NCBI RefSeq assembly: GCF_001620055.1
Contig: NZ_LQGY01000056.1
Span: 19,920-83,919 of the forward strand
Reading direction: 5' to 3'
From: Agromyces sp. NDB4Y10
GTDB lineage: Bacteria; Actinomycetota; Actinomycetes; Actinomycetales; Microbacteriaceae
Length of the DNA: 64,000 nucleotides
In this document: in pieces, positions 25,253-34,167 of the stretch
Layout of the letters: each line of letters starts with the position of its first letter
Position numbering within the stretch: position 1 is the first letter of the stretch
Made by a program: the position numbers and the translations under genes
Notes under the pieces: model-generated
Told to the model about the DNA's origin: nothing
What the model saw: the letters and a program-made list of their open reading frames with translations, nothing else
The model's database searches: none

Positions 25253-25938
25253 CACACGGACTCGACCTCGTCGACCGTTCGGCGCATGATGCGGTCCATG
25301 GCCTCGCGGGCCTCATCGGGTCGCCGTCCGAGGATCGCGTCGGCCACGTCGACGTGCAGCTGCAGCGCCTCTTCGTGCGGGTGGTCGGGCATGAGCCCGT
25401 GCTCGGTCCGGCCGCGCAGCACCTCGGCGATGACCCCCTCGAGCTTGGCGAACATCTCGTTGCCGGATGCCGCGAGCACGAGCGCGTGGAAGCGGATGTC
25501 GAGGTCGAGGAACGTCGCCAGATCGCCCGCCCGGCCCACCGCGCGCATGCGGCCCGCGATCGCGATGAGCTCCGCCGCGAGTCCATCCGGACCGAAGCGG
25601 GCCGCCAGTTCGGCCGCGGCCGGCTCCACGGCGGCGCGCAGCTCGGTGAGGGAGCGCAGCTGGACGCCGTGCGCGTCCGCGGCGAGCCGCCAGCGGATCA
25701 CCGAGGCGTCGAACACGTTCCAGCGGGCCATCGGCAGCACGCGGATGCCGACGCGCTTGGCGGACTCGACGAGCCCCAGCGACTGCAGCGCGCGGACCGC
25801 CTCGCGGACGACCGAGCGCGAGACGCCGAACTCGCGCTCGAGCTCCTCCGCGAGCATCGTCGTGCCCTCGGCGAGTTCGCCCTGCACCACGCGGCGGCCG
25901 AGGGTGTCGACCACGAGGTCGTGCAGGCGGGAGCTCAT
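25222..25938 (-). CDS. FCD-domain GntR family regulator, probable repressor of the gluconate/idonate operon
   Basis: 238 residues. N-terminal winged helix at residues 10-72 (LAEELEREFGVSRSVVREAVRALQSLGLV, given here in parts: FGVSRSVVREA is the recognition region). C-terminal all-helical FCD effector domain from about 85, with metal/ligand residues in DLDIRFHALV and in the HVDVADAIL helix. FadR-C relatives such as LldR, UxuR and GntR bind hydroxy or sugar acids. It converges on idnD and is the only regulator by the cluster, so control by gluconate, idonate or 6-phosphogluconate is likely. ATG at 25938 follows TATCCT by 6 nt (leaderless). Confidence 0.9.
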   Translation of the reverse strand: MSSRLHDLVVDTLGRRVVQGELAEGTTMLAEELEREFGVSRSVVREAVRALQSLGLVESAKRVGIRVLPMARWNVFDASVIRWRLAADAHGVQLRSLTELRAAVEPAAAELAARFGPDGLAAELIAIAGRMRAVGRAGDLATFLDLDIRFHALVLAASGNEMFAKLEGVIAEVLRGRTEHGLMPDHPHEEALQLHVDVADAILGRRPDEAREAMDRIMRRTVDEVESVWAGRPRVHLA

Positions 25939-25944
25939 GGGTCG

Positions 25945-25988
25945 AGGATATCGGCGCGCGCAGCCCCGACCGCGGCATCCGGTAGACT
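25945..25988. promoter_or_regulatory. Divergent promoters, gntR (-) and rplY (+)
   Basis: Minus-strand TATCCT (25950-25945) lies 6 nt from the gntR ATG. Plus-strand TAGACT (25983-25988) is the -10 of rplY, giving a leader of about 180 nt. The rplY leader holds a strong hairpin at 26010-26047. Confidence 0.5.
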
Positions 25989-26009
25989 GGGCGATTGAAC
26001 TTCGGCGAG

Positions 26010-26047
26010 GGATGCCGCCGGAGCCGGGCCCGCCCGGTGCGGCATCC
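26010..26047 (+). promoter_or_regulatory. Structured 5' leader element of rplY
   Basis: GGATGCCGC (26010-26018) and GCGGCATCC (26039-26047) are exact complements. Inside them CCGGG and CCCGG also pair, giving one long hairpin about 20 nt after the predicted transcript start. The rest of the ~180 nt leader up to 26173 has no gene. Autoregulation by the ribosomal protein is possible but not shown. Confidence 0.45.
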
Positions 26048-26173
26048 GTGATCGACGCGGTGGAACGAGACTCACGGCTGTTCCTCACGCTGGCTGCGTA
26101 CGCGCAGTGCCGGGCGTTCGAGACGACATCAGAAACCCCACTCTGGGCCGCGAGCCCGCTAGGAGCCATCACC

Positions 26174-26821
26174 ATGGACGAAGACAACAAGATCGTCGCC
26201 GAGCCGCGCGAGTCGTTCGGCAAGGGCGCGGCGCGCAAGATCCGCGCCGCCGACAAGATCCCCGCCGTGCTCTACGGCCACGGCACCGACCCCCGCCACC
26301 TGACGCTGCCGGGCCACGAGGTCGCGCTGCTCATCCGCAAGGCCAACGCGGTGCTCGACCTCCAGATCGGCGGCAAGAGCCAGCTCGCGCTCGTGAAGGA
26401 CGTCCAGAAGGACCCGGTGCGCCAGCTCATCGAGCACATCGACCTCGTCGTCATCAAGCGCGGCGAGAAGGTCCAGGTCGAGGTCCCCGTGCACGTCGAG
26501 GGCGAGCCCGCCTCCGGCACGATCGCCGACCTCGACGCCGTCACCCTCCTGCTCGAGGTCGAGGCGACGCACATCCCCGAGAACATCACCGTCTCGGTCG
26601 AGGGCCTCGAGGACGGCACCAAGGTGCTCGCGAACGAGGTCGAGCTGCCCAAGGGCGCGACCCTCATCAGCGACCCCGAGACGCTGGTCATCAACGTGCA
26701 CGTGCCGCAGAAGGTCGACCTCGGCGAGGAGACCGCCGAGGGCGAGGAGACCGAGGGCGAGGTCTCCGAGGCCGAGGGCGCCGTCGAGGAGGCCGCGACC
26801 GAGGGCGAGTCGACCGAGTAG
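26174..26821 (+). CDS. rplY: 50S ribosomal protein L25 (general stress protein Ctc form)
   Basis: Binds 5S rRNA in the large subunit. 215 residues: an L25 domain (residues 1-95: [28 protein letters not shown]) followed by the TL5/Ctc C-terminal beta domain ([19 protein letters not shown]) and an acidic Glu-rich tail of about 30 residues. The long Ctc form is usual outside enterobacteria. The ATG at 26174 follows AGGAG at 26161-26165. A leader of about 180 nt with a strong hairpin precedes it. pth follows, as in most actinobacteria. Confidence 0.96.
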   Translation: MDEDNKIVAEPRESFGKGAARKIRAADKIPAVLYGHGTDPRHLTLPGHEVALLIRKANAVLDLQIGGKSQLALVKDVQKDPVRQLIEHIDLVVIKRGEKVQVEVPVHVEGEPASGTIADLDAVTLLLEVEATHIPENITVSVEGLEDGTKVLANEVELPKGATLISDPETLVINVHVPQKVDLGEETAEGEETEGEVSEAEGAVEEAATEGESTE

Positions 26822-26852
26822 TCGACCGCATCCCGATCGATCGATTCGACGT

Positions 26853-26905
26853 GAGGGCCTGCGGCGCCGCATCCGGGTACGCTCGGACGCGGGCCGCAGG
26901 CCCTC
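26853..26905 (+). terminator. 13 bp perfect stem between rplY and pth
   Basis: GAGGGCCTGCGGC (26853-26865) pairs with 26893-26905. The 27 nt loop contains TACGCT (26878-26883), which could be a -10 for pth. Either a terminator of rplY with a fresh pth promoter in its loop, or an intra-operon processing stem. Confidence 0.5.
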
Positions 26906-26939
26906 CGCCGTTCCCACCACCCCCGCTCCGGAGGCATCC

Positions 26940-27569
26940 GTGAACCTGCTCGACCGCCTCCTGCACCGCCGGAAGGACGAGGTCGTGTCCGACAACACCT
27001 GGCTCGTGGTCGGCCTCGGCAACCCCGGCGCCCAGTACGCGGGCAACCGCCACAACGTCGGCCAGATGGTCGCCGACGAGCTCGCGTCGCGCATCGGCGC
27101 GACGTTCAAGAGCCACAAGACGCCGTCGCGCGTCGCCGAGGGGTTCCTCGGCCCGGGGCGCCCCAAGCTCGTCCTCGCCAAGCCCAACAGCTACATGAAC
27201 ACCTCGGGCGGGCCGGTCTCGGCGCTGCTGAAGTTCTACTCGCTGCCGATCGACCGGCTCATCGTGGTGCACGACGAGCTCGACATCCCGTTCGACACCG
27301 TGCGGCTGAAGCGCGGCGGCGGCCACGGCGGCCACAACGGGCTGCGCGACATCCAGAAGGCCGCGGGATCGCCCGAGTTCACGCGCGTGCGCGTCGGGAT
27401 CGGCCGACCCCCGGGTCGCATGGACGCCGCCGACTACGTGCTCCGCGACTTCGCCGGGGCCGAGCGCGAGGCGCTGCCGAACCTGCTGGCGGATGCCGCG
27501 GACGCCGTGGAGTCGATCGTCACCGACGGGCTCGTGGCCGCGCAGCAGCGCTTCCACTCGCCGGCCTGA
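26940..27569 (+). CDS. pth: Peptidyl-tRNA hydrolase
   Basis: Recycles peptidyl-tRNA released from stalled ribosomes. [20 protein letters not shown] near residues 21-40 has the catalytic His and Asn; [13 protein letters not shown] near 81, HDELDIPF near 111 and [13 protein letters not shown] near 126 complete the active site. 209 residues, with an N-terminal extension of about 16 residues before the core. The GTG at 26940 has GGAGG 6 nt upstream; a GTG at 26985 would remove the extension but lacks a ribosome site. It converges on the RNase HI gene 4 bp beyond its stop. Confidence 0.95.
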   Translation: MNLLDRLLHRRKDEVVSDNTWLVVGLGNPGAQYAGNRHNVGQMVADELASRIGATFKSHKTPSRVAEGFLGPGRPKLVLAKPNSYMNTSGGPVSALLKFYSLPIDRLIVVHDELDIPFDTVRLKRGGGHGGHNGLRDIQKAAGSPEFTRVRVGIGRPPGRMDAADYVLRDFAGAEREALPNLLADAADAVESIVTDGLVAAQQRFHSPA

Positions 27570-27573
27570 GCCG

Positions 27574-28275
27574 CTAGATCAGGCCGCGGAGGAACTCCTC
27601 CGGTGAGACGCCGGCGGCGCGGGCGCGCTCGACGAGCCGCGTGTGCTCCTCGGTCGTGAGCTCGAGCGAGAGCGTGGTCCAGTCGGCGGTGGGGTCGTCG
27701 AAGTCGAACAGCGCCGCGTCGGCGGGCACCTCGCCCGCGCCCGCGTCGGCGTCGGCGGCGTCCGGGAGGTCGATCGTCCCGGGGGAGACGATCGCATCGA
27801 CGGCGGGTTCGCACGCCCCCGTCCAGCCGGGGCCCGTGGGGATGTCGCCACCCCGCTGGTAGGCGATCGCGACCGCGCGCGCACGCTCGTCCGCGGCCTC
27901 GTTCATCGGGTGCCCGGCGTGCCCGCGAACCCATTCGAACCGGTAGCGGCGGCCGCGCAGCGCCTCGTCGAGCGACTGCATGAGCTCGAGGTTCAGCACG
28001 GGGGAGCCGTCGGCCTTGCGCCAGCCCTTGCGCTTCCAGTTCGGCATCCACTTCGTCAGCGCGTTGATCACGTACTGGCTGTCGCACTGCACGAGCAGTT
28101 CCTCGTCGAGGTGCGCCGTGGCCCGGAACAACTCGAGGACGGCCGTGAGCTCGCCCTGGTTGTTGGTGCCGTGCGGCCACCCGCCCGCGGCCCAGCATCC
28201 GTCATCGACGTACCACGACCACCCGGCCGGACCGGGGTTGCCGAGGGCGGATCCGTCGGCGGCGGCGATGATCAT
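27574..28275 (-). CDS. rnhA: Ribonuclease HI with C-terminal ribbon-helix-helix-like tail
   Basis: Degrades the RNA strand of RNA-DNA hybrids. Catalytic Asp7 (AADGSALGNPGP), Glu42 (NNQGELTAV), Asp65 (VQCDSQYVI), His119 and Asp129 (NEAADERA) are all present within residues 1-140. The remaining ~90 residues are an extension: a Pro/Gly/Asp-rich linker, then residues 200-233 reading like a strand plus two helices (TLSLELTTEEHTRLVERA, AGVSPEEFLRGLI), the pattern of a ribbon-helix-helix DNA-binding or dimerisation unit. Total 233 residues against about 150 for the core enzyme. The ATG at 28275 has GGAAGGAC upstream. Convergent to pth, divergent from mfd. Confidence 0.92.
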   Translation of the reverse strand: MIIAAADGSALGNPGPAGWSWYVDDGCWAAGGWPHGTNNQGELTAVLELFRATAHLDEELLVQCDSQYVINALTKWMPNWKRKGWRKADGSPVLNLELMQSLDEALRGRRYRFEWVRGHAGHPMNEAADERARAVAIAYQRGGDIPTGPGWTGACEPAVDAIVSPGTIDLPDAADADAGAGEVPADAALFDFDDPTADWTTLSLELTTEEHTRLVERARAAGVSPEEFLRGLI

Positions 28276-28351
28276 GCGGGTCCTTCCGGTCGGGAACGGC
28301 GACCATGCTATCGGCGCGCTGCGACATCGGAGGGCTGTCAGGGGGCGCGCG

Positions 28352-28357
28352 TAGACT
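28352..28357 (+). promoter_or_regulatory. -10 box TAGACT, leaderless mfd
   Basis: TAGACT then 6 nt to the mfd GTG at 28364. Confidence 0.6.
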
Positions 28358-28363
28358 GCTCCG

Positions 28364-31300
28364 GTGATCCTGCAGGGCTTGAACACGGCGCTTTCGCGCG
28401 CCTCCACGATCGAACGAGCCCTCGCGGAGGCCGAGCGGAACGCGGACTTCTCCGCGCCCGCGGGCCTCGCTGCGCCGATGCTCGCCGCGCTGCTCGAGCG
28501 TCGCCGCGAGGCCGGGCTCGCGCCGGCCCTGTTCGCCGTGACGGCGACCAGCCGCGAGGGCGAGGCCCTGCGCGCGTCGCTCGAGCCGTACCTCGAGCAC
28601 GGCGAGCTCCTCGAGTTCCCCGCCTGGGAGACGCTGCCGCACGAACGGCTGAGTCCGTCCGCCGAGACCGTCGGCCGACGCCTGCACGCCCTGCGCCGGC
28701 TGCGCACGTGGGAGGCGGAGGGCGCGCGCCATCCGCTCGTCGTCGTCGCCTCGGTGCGCGCCGCGCTGCAGCCGGTCGCCGACAACCTCGGCGACCTCGA
28801 GCCGATCGTGCTCGCCCGGGGCGCGCGCGGGTACGACCTGTCCCGGATCGCGTTGCGCCTCGTGGACCTCGCGTACGCGCGCGTCGACATGGTGTCGCGT
28901 CGCGGCGAGTTCGCGGTGCGCGGCGGCATCCTCGACGTGTTCCCGCCGACCGCCGACCACCCGGTGCGGGTCGACTTCTTCGGCGACGAGGTCGAGGAAC
29001 TGCGGGCCTTCTCCGTCGCCGACCAGCGGTCGCTCCCCGAGAAGGTCGAGCGCGTCGAGCTCCCGCCGAGCCGCGAGCTGCTCCTCACCGAACCCGTGCG
29101 CCAGCGGGCACGCGAGATGGTCCATGAGTTCCCCAACCTCTCGGGCATCCTCGAGAAGGTCGCCGAGGGCATCCCGGTCGAGGGCATGGAGTCGCTCGCG
29201 CCGGCGCTGCTCGACCGGCTGGTGCCGGTGACGACCTACCTCCCGGCGGGCGCCGCCGTGGCCGTCGTCGCGCCCGAGCGCGTCGCCTCCCGGGCCGTGA
29301 ACCTCGCCGAGACGAACCGGGAGTTCCTCGCCGCAGCATGGAACGCCGCGACCGCCGGCGCCGCCGCGCCGATCGACCTCGAGGCCGGCGACTTCCTCAC
29401 GCTGAGCGAGCTCCGCGAGTCGGCGCTGCACAGCGCACCGGGCGAGCCCGACCCGCGGCGGGCCTGGTGGACCTTCTCGAGCTTCGACCAGGGCGACGCC
29501 GCCGAGGCGATCGGCGAGGCGTCCGGCGGTCCGGACGGCGCGTACGTCCGCATCGCGGCGGCGAGCGTACCGAGCTTCCAGGGCAACGTCGAGGGCGCCG
29601 TCGCCCACGTCGGCGAGCGCCTCCGCGACGGCTGGAGCCTCGTGGTCGCCGCCGCCGGGCACGGTCTCGTCGAGCGCGCCCGGGACGTGCTGGCCGAGCA
29701 CGGGCTCGCCGGCCGCCTCGTCGACGAGGTGCCCGCCGAGCTCGAACCCGGCGTCGCGTTCCTCGTGCAGGCCCAGGCCTCGGCCGGCTTCGAGGTGCCC
29801 GAGGCGAAGGTCGGGCTGATCGCCGAAGCCGAGTTCTACGGTCGGTCGGCCGGCTACGACACCCGGCAGGTCAAGAAGCTCGCCAGCCGTCGCCGCAACG
29901 TCGTCGACCCCCTGCAGCTGAAGCCGGGCGACCACGTCGTGCACTCCACGCACGGCATCGGCCGGTTCGTCGAGCTCGTGCAGCGCGAGGTCGCCACGGG
30001 CACGCGACCGACCGGACCGAGTCGCACGGCCGGCATCCAGCAGGCGCCCAAGTCGGTGCGCGAGTACGTCGTGCTCGAGTACGCCCCGTCCAAGCGCGGC
30101 CAGGCCGGCGACCGGCTCTACGTGCCCATGGACCAGCTCGACCTGCTCTCGCGGTACGTCGGCGGCGAGGCGCCCTCGCTGTCGAAGATGGGCGGCAGCG
30201 ACTGGGCGCAGGCCAAGAGCCGCGCCCGGAGGGCCGTCCGCGACATCGCCGTCGAGCTCGTCAAGCTCTACTCGGCTCGCATGGCGGCCAAGGGGCACGC
30301 GTTCGGGCCCGACACCCCCTGGCAGCACGAGCTCGAGGAGGCGTTCCCCTACGCCGAGACGCCCGACCAGCTGCAGACGATCGACGAGGTCAAGGCCGAC
30401 ATGCAGCGGCCCATCCCGATGGACCGACTGCTGGCCGGCGACGTCGGGTTCGGCAAGACCGAGGTCGCCGTCCGCGCGGCGTTCAAGGCGATCCAGGACG
30501 GCAAGCAGGTCGCGATGCTCGTGCCGACCACCCTGCTCGTCAAGCAGCACCTCGAGACGTTCTCCGAGCGCTTCGCCGGGTTCCCGGTCCACGTGCGGGC
30601 CCTCAGCCGGTTCCAGACCGACAAGGAGGTGCGCGAGACCGTCGCCGGCCTCGCCGACGGCACCGTCGACATGGTCATCGGCACCCACCGGATCCTCACC
30701 GAGCAGGTGAAGTTCAAGGATCTGGGGCTGCTCGTCATCGACGAGGAGCAGCGGTTCGGCGTCGAGCACAAGGACCAGCTGAAGAAGCTCAAGACCAACG
30801 TCGACATCCTCGCGATGAGCGCCACGCCGATCCCGCGCACGCTCGAGATGGCCGTGACCGGCATCCGGGAGATGTCCACGCTCGCGACGCCGCCGGAGGA
30901 CCGCCACCCGATTCTCACCTACGTCGGGCCCTACTCCGACCAGCAGGTCGCCGCCGCGATCCGTCGCGAGATGCTCCGCGAGGGCCAGGTGTTCTTCGTG
31001 CACAACCGCGTCTCGTCCATCAACCGGGTCGCCGCGCAGCTGGCCGAGCTCGTGCCCGAGGCGCGCATCGCGGTCGCGCACGGACAGCTCAACGAACACG
31101 TGCTCGAGCAGATCGTCGTCGACTTCTGGGAGCGCAGGTTCGACGTGCTCGTCTCGACGACGATCATCGAGACGGGCCTCGACATCGCCAACGCGAACAC
31201 GATCATCATCGATCGCGCCGACAAGTACGGCCTGAGCCAGCTGCACCAGCTCCGGGGCCGCGTGGGGCGCGGGCGCGAGCGCGCGTACGCGTACTTCCTC

Positions 31301-32035
31301 TACGACCCGGCCAAGCCCCTCTCCGAGACGGCCCACGACCGCCTCGAGACGATCGCGGCCAACAACGAGCTCGGCAGCGGCATGCAGGTCGCCCTGAAGG
31401 ACCTCGAGATCCGCGGCGCCGGCAACCTCCTCGGCGCGGAACAGGCCGGGCACATCGCCGGCGTCGGGTTCGACCTGTACCTGCGCATGATCGGCGAGGC
31501 AGTGAGCGCGTTCCGCGGCGAGGTCGCCGAGGGGCAGACCGAGCTCCGGCTCGAACTGCCCGTCGACGCGCACATCCCCGAGGACTACGTCGACAGCGAG
31601 CGGCTGCGGCTCGAGGCCTACCAGAAGCTGTCGGCCGCGAGCGGGCCGGCGGCCAAGGAGGACCAGATCGACCTCGTGGTCGAGGAACTCGTCGACCGCT
31701 ACGGCGAGCCGCCCCAGGCGGTCGAGCACCTCGTGGCGATCTCGCGCCTGCGGCGCAAGGCCCAGCTCGCGGGACTCTCCGACGTCATCGCGACCGGCTC
31801 GAAGCTGCGCATCGCGCCGGCCCGGCTCCCCGACTCGCGACGTGTGCGGCTGGAGCGCATGTACCCGGGCGCGAAGCTGTTCGCGCAGAACGACGTCATC
31901 CTCGTGCCGTTCCCGACGCCCGGCGGCGAGGCTCCGGGCGATGCCGACCTCATCGAGTGGGTCTCGAACCTCATCGGCGTGATCTTCCCGGTCGAGCAGC
32001 CGGTCGCCGACGGCGCGGCGGCGACGGCCGGCTGA
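28364..32035 (+). CDS. mfd: Transcription-repair coupling factor
   Basis: ATP-driven translocase that removes stalled RNA polymerase and recruits UvrA to template-strand damage. 1223 residues: UvrB-like domains 1-3 (residues 1-400; FPAWETLPHERLSPS near 86), the RNA polymerase interaction domain near 515-600 (GDHVVHSTHGIGRFVEL), helicase domain 1 with Walker A GDVGFGKTEVAVRAAF near 692 and DEEQRFG near 793, motif III SATPIPRTLEMA near 820, helicase domain 2 with TTIIETGLDI and QLRGRVGR, and a C-terminal TRCF domain near 1080-1200. Full length. The GTG start is set by a leaderless promoter. It neighbours RNase HI, which also resolves transcription-associated problems. Confidence 0.98.
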   Translation: MILQGLNTALSRASTIERALAEAERNADFSAPAGLAAPMLAALLERRREAGLAPALFAVTATSREGEALRASLEPYLEHGELLEFPAWETLPHERLSPSAETVGRRLHALRRLRTWEAEGARHPLVVVASVRAALQPVADNLGDLEPIVLARGARGYDLSRIALRLVDLAYARVDMVSRRGEFAVRGGILDVFPPTADHPVRVDFFGDEVEELRAFSVADQRSLPEKVERVELPPSRELLLTEPVRQRAREMVHEFPNLSGILEKVAEGIPVEGMESLAPALLDRLVPVTTYLPAGAAVAVVAPERVASRAVNLAETNREFLAAAWNAATAGAAAPIDLEAGDFLTLSELRESALHSAPGEPDPRRAWWTFSSFDQGDAAEAIGEASGGPDGAYVRIAAASVPSFQGNVEGAVAHVGERLRDGWSLVVAAAGHGLVERARDVLAEHGLAGRLVDEVPAELEPGVAFLVQAQASAGFEVPEAKVGLIAEAEFYGRSAGYDTRQVKKLASRRRNVVDPLQLKPGDHVVHSTHGIGRFVELVQREVATGTRPTGPSRTAGIQQAPKSVREYVVLEYAPSKRGQAGDRLYVPMDQLDLLSRYVGGEAPSLSKMGGSDWAQAKSRARRAVRDIAVELVKLYSARMAAKGHAFGPDTPWQHELEEAFPYAETPDQLQTIDEVKADMQRPIPMDRLLAGDVGFGKTEVAVRAAFKAIQDGKQVAMLVPTTLLVKQHLETFSERFAGFPVHVRALSRFQTDKEVRETVAGLADGTVDMVIGTHRILTEQVKFKDLGLLVIDEEQRFGVEHKDQLKKLKTNVDILAMSATPIPRTLEMAVTGIREMSTLATPPEDRHPILTYVGPYSDQQVAAAIRREMLREGQVFFVHNRVSSINRVAAQLAELVPEARIAVAHGQLNEHVLEQIVVDFWERRFDVLVSTTIIETGLDIANANTIIIDRADKYGLSQLHQLRGRVGRGRERAYAYFLYDPAKPLSETAHDRLETIAANNELGSGMQVALKDLEIRGAGNLLGAEQAGHIAGVGFDLYLRMIGEAVSAFRGEVAEGQTELRLELPVDAHIPEDYVDSERLRLEAYQKLSAASGPAAKEDQIDLVVEELVDRYGEPPQAVEHLVAISRLRRKAQLAGLSDVIATGSKLRIAPARLPDSRRVRLERMYPGAKLFAQNDVILVPFPTPGGEAPGDADLIEWVSNLIGVIFPVEQPVADGAAATAG

Positions 32036-32055
32036 GTCCCGCGGGCCCGCAGCGA

Positions 32056-32089
32056 GACGGGGGCGGATGCCGCAGCATCCGCCCCCGTC
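32056..32089. terminator. Bidirectional terminator, mfd / nhaA
   Basis: GACGGGGGCGGATGC (32056-32070) pairs perfectly over 15 bp with 32075-32089 around the tetraloop CGCA. It separates the convergent mfd and nhaA stops and has no U-tract. Confidence 0.8.
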
Positions 32090-32093
32090 GTCG

Positions 32094-33332
32094 TCAGGTC
32101 CGGTCGGCCTCCTCCATCGGCGGAGCGGCGTTGCGCGACATCGCGCCGCCGACGCCCTTCTGCTCGCCGAGCCGGCGGTAGTGCCGCGACCGGAGGGTGA
32201 CGAGCACGGCGGAGACGATCATCGCCGCGCCGGAGCCCAGCAGCACGGCCACGGTGCCCTGGTCGATCACGTCGGGGTACTCGCGGAACGCGAGCTCGTT
32301 CATGAGCAGCGACACCGTGAAGCCGATGCCGGCGAGGGCGCCGACGGTCGCGATGTCGGCCCAGGTCAACGGCGTGATGCCCTTGCGGCGGCCGACGAAC
32401 CAGGTCGCGATGCCGCCGACGATCGTGACGCCCACGATCTTGCCGACGGGCAGGCCGACGAGGATGCCCCAGAACGCCGGGTCGAGCTCGCTCGGACGCA
32501 CCTGCGGCACCGCGACGAGCGCGGCGGAGAACGCGAAGAGCGGCAGCACCACGCCGTTCGACCACGGCTCGAGTTCGTGCATGACCCGGCCGGCGGGACG
32601 CCGCGACATCACGAGGCCCAGCATCACGCCCGCGATGGTGGCGTGCACGCCCGAGAGGTAGACGAAGCTCCACGTGAGCACGCCGAGGACGACCAGCGCG
32701 ACGATCACGGGCCACTGCGCCCGGCGCGCGAGCACGTACGGCGACCGCGGGCGGAGGAGCCGGCTGGTCATGCCGAAGAGCGTCACGGTGATGGCGGCGA
32801 ACCCGAGCCACGTGAGGTCGGCGTCGGCGGTGAAGAAGAAGGCGATCAGCAGGATGGCGATGAGGTCGTCGAGCACGGCCAGCGCGAGCAGGAAGACGCG
32901 CACCCGGGTCGGGATGAACCGGCCGAACATCGCCAGCACGCCGAGCGCGAACGCGATGTCGGTCGCCGTGGGGATCGGCCAGCCGTCGGAGGTCGGCCCG
33001 TTGCCGGCGAAGACGAGGAACACCCCCGCGGGGACGGCGACGCCGCCGATCGCGGCGATGGCAGGCAGCGCGGCCTTCGAGAGGCTGTTGAGCTCGCCGA
33101 TGACGAGCTCGCGGCGCAGCTCGATCGCGACGATGAAGAAGAAGATCGCGAGGAGGCCGTCGCTGATCCAGTGTCCGACCGAGAGCTTCAGGGGAGTGAA
33201 GGGCACCTGCAGGTAGGCGTGCTTCAGGTCGATCAGCGCCGGGCCGAACGCGAGGTTCGCCAGCAGCAGGCCGAGCACGGCGGCGGACAGCAGGAGCGAC
33301 GCGGAGACGCGCTCGGAGCGGAGGATGTTCAT
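32094..33332 (-). CDS. nhaA: Na+/H+ antiporter NhaA
   Basis: Exchanges internal Na+ for external H+ to manage salinity and alkaline pH. 412 residues, about 12 membrane spans. The ion-binding aspartate pair is in LALAVLDDLIAILLIAFFF near residue 163, and the TATDIAFALGVL unwound-helix segment near 133 is typical of NhaA. IATVGALAGIGFTVSLLM near 340 matches helix XI. A hydrophilic tail of about 30 residues ends the protein. ATG at 33332; only a weak AGAGG lies near. The 165 bp to mazG holds the divergent promoters (TAGACT-like on this strand, TACGCT for mazG) and a small CGACGC/GCGTCG hairpin in the nhaA leader. Confidence 0.95.
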   Translation of the reverse strand: MNILRSERVSASLLLSAAVLGLLLANLAFGPALIDLKHAYLQVPFTPLKLSVGHWISDGLLAIFFFIVAIELRRELVIGELNSLSKAALPAIAAIGGVAVPAGVFLVFAGNGPTSDGWPIPTATDIAFALGVLAMFGRFIPTRVRVFLLALAVLDDLIAILLIAFFFTADADLTWLGFAAITVTLFGMTSRLLRPRSPYVLARRAQWPVIVALVVLGVLTWSFVYLSGVHATIAGVMLGLVMSRRPAGRVMHELEPWSNGVVLPLFAFSAALVAVPQVRPSELDPAFWGILVGLPVGKIVGVTIVGGIATWFVGRRKGITPLTWADIATVGALAGIGFTVSLLMNELAFREYPDVIDQGTVAVLLGSGAAMIVSAVLVTLRSRHYRRLGEQKGVGGAMSRNAAPPMEEADRT

Positions 33333-33497
33333 GGCACCTCTGGGGAAGACGAGCGCGACCGGGCGGGCGCGCGGGGACGTGAACGACGCATCGCGTCGGC
33401 CGACCAGACTTCCCGGCACCCCGGGTATCGAGTCTATCGGGCCGCGATTACGCTCGCTGGGAGGAGCCGCAATACGCGGACGGGAAGGTGACGACGG

Positions 33498-34154
33498 ATG
33501 ACGCAGGCCCCCGCGTCCGGAGACGGACTGCTCGAGCTCGTCGCGATGGTCGGACGGCTCCGCGGTCCCGGCGGCTGCCCGTGGGATGCGGAGCAGACCC
33601 ACGAGTCGCTCGTGCAGTACCTCGTCGAGGAGTGCTGGGAGCTCATCGACGCGATCGAGTCCGGCTCGCGCGAGGAGATGATCGAGGAGCTCGGCGACGT
33701 GCTCTACCAGGTGCTCTTCCACGCGGACCTCGCGACGCACACCCCGGGCGAGGACTACGACATCGACGACGTGGCCCGGCACATGACGGCGAAGATGGTC
33801 GCGCGGCATCCGCACGTCTTCGGCGACCGCGAGGCCGAGACGGCCGCCGACGTGGTCGCGTTCTGGGACGAGCTCAAGGCCGGTGAGAAGCCGCACCGGA
33901 CGAGCGTCCTCGACGGCGTGCCGCAGGGCATGCCCGCACTCGCGCTCGCGCAGAAGCTGCTCGGCAAGGCCGAGAAGGTGGGCGTGAGCCGTGAGCCGAC
34001 GGATGCAGCGACCGCACCGACCACGGAGGCGGAACTCGGCGACACGCTCCTCGCGCTCGTCGCGTCCGCCCGCGCGCAGGGCCTCGACGCCGAGCGGGCG
34101 CTGCGCGGCGCCATCCGCTCGCTGCAGGACGACGTGCGCGCTGCCGAGGCGTGA
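33498..34154 (+). CDS. mazG: Nucleoside triphosphate pyrophosphohydrolase MazG
   Basis: Hydrolyses (d)NTPs, including damaged or alarmone-related nucleotides, to NMP and PPi. 218 residues: RGPGGCPWDAEQTHESLVQYLVEECWEL near residues 15-42 (seen as GGCPWDAEQTHESL and the metal-binding EECWEL), then EEMIEELGDVLYQVLFH near 55 giving the second acidic cluster. A C-terminal half includes KPHRTSVLDGVPQGMPAL. Start ATG at 33498 with GGGAAGGTGA upstream. Its place between mfd and eno is conserved in actinobacteria, but here an ABC exporter and hisS are inserted before eno. Confidence 0.94.
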   Translation: MTQAPASGDGLLELVAMVGRLRGPGGCPWDAEQTHESLVQYLVEECWELIDAIESGSREEMIEELGDVLYQVLFHADLATHTPGEDYDIDDVARHMTAKMVARHPHVFGDREAETAADVVAFWDELKAGEKPHRTSVLDGVPQGMPALALAQKLLGKAEKVGVSREPTDAATAPTTEAELGDTLLALVASARAQGLDAERALRGAIRSLQDDVRAAEA

Positions 34155-34167
34155 CGGGCGCTCCCGG

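Noticed and set aside
33333..33497. Sodium- or pH-responsive RNA before nhaA
   Set aside because: Leader of about 100 nt shows only a 6 bp hairpin and no motif I can match.
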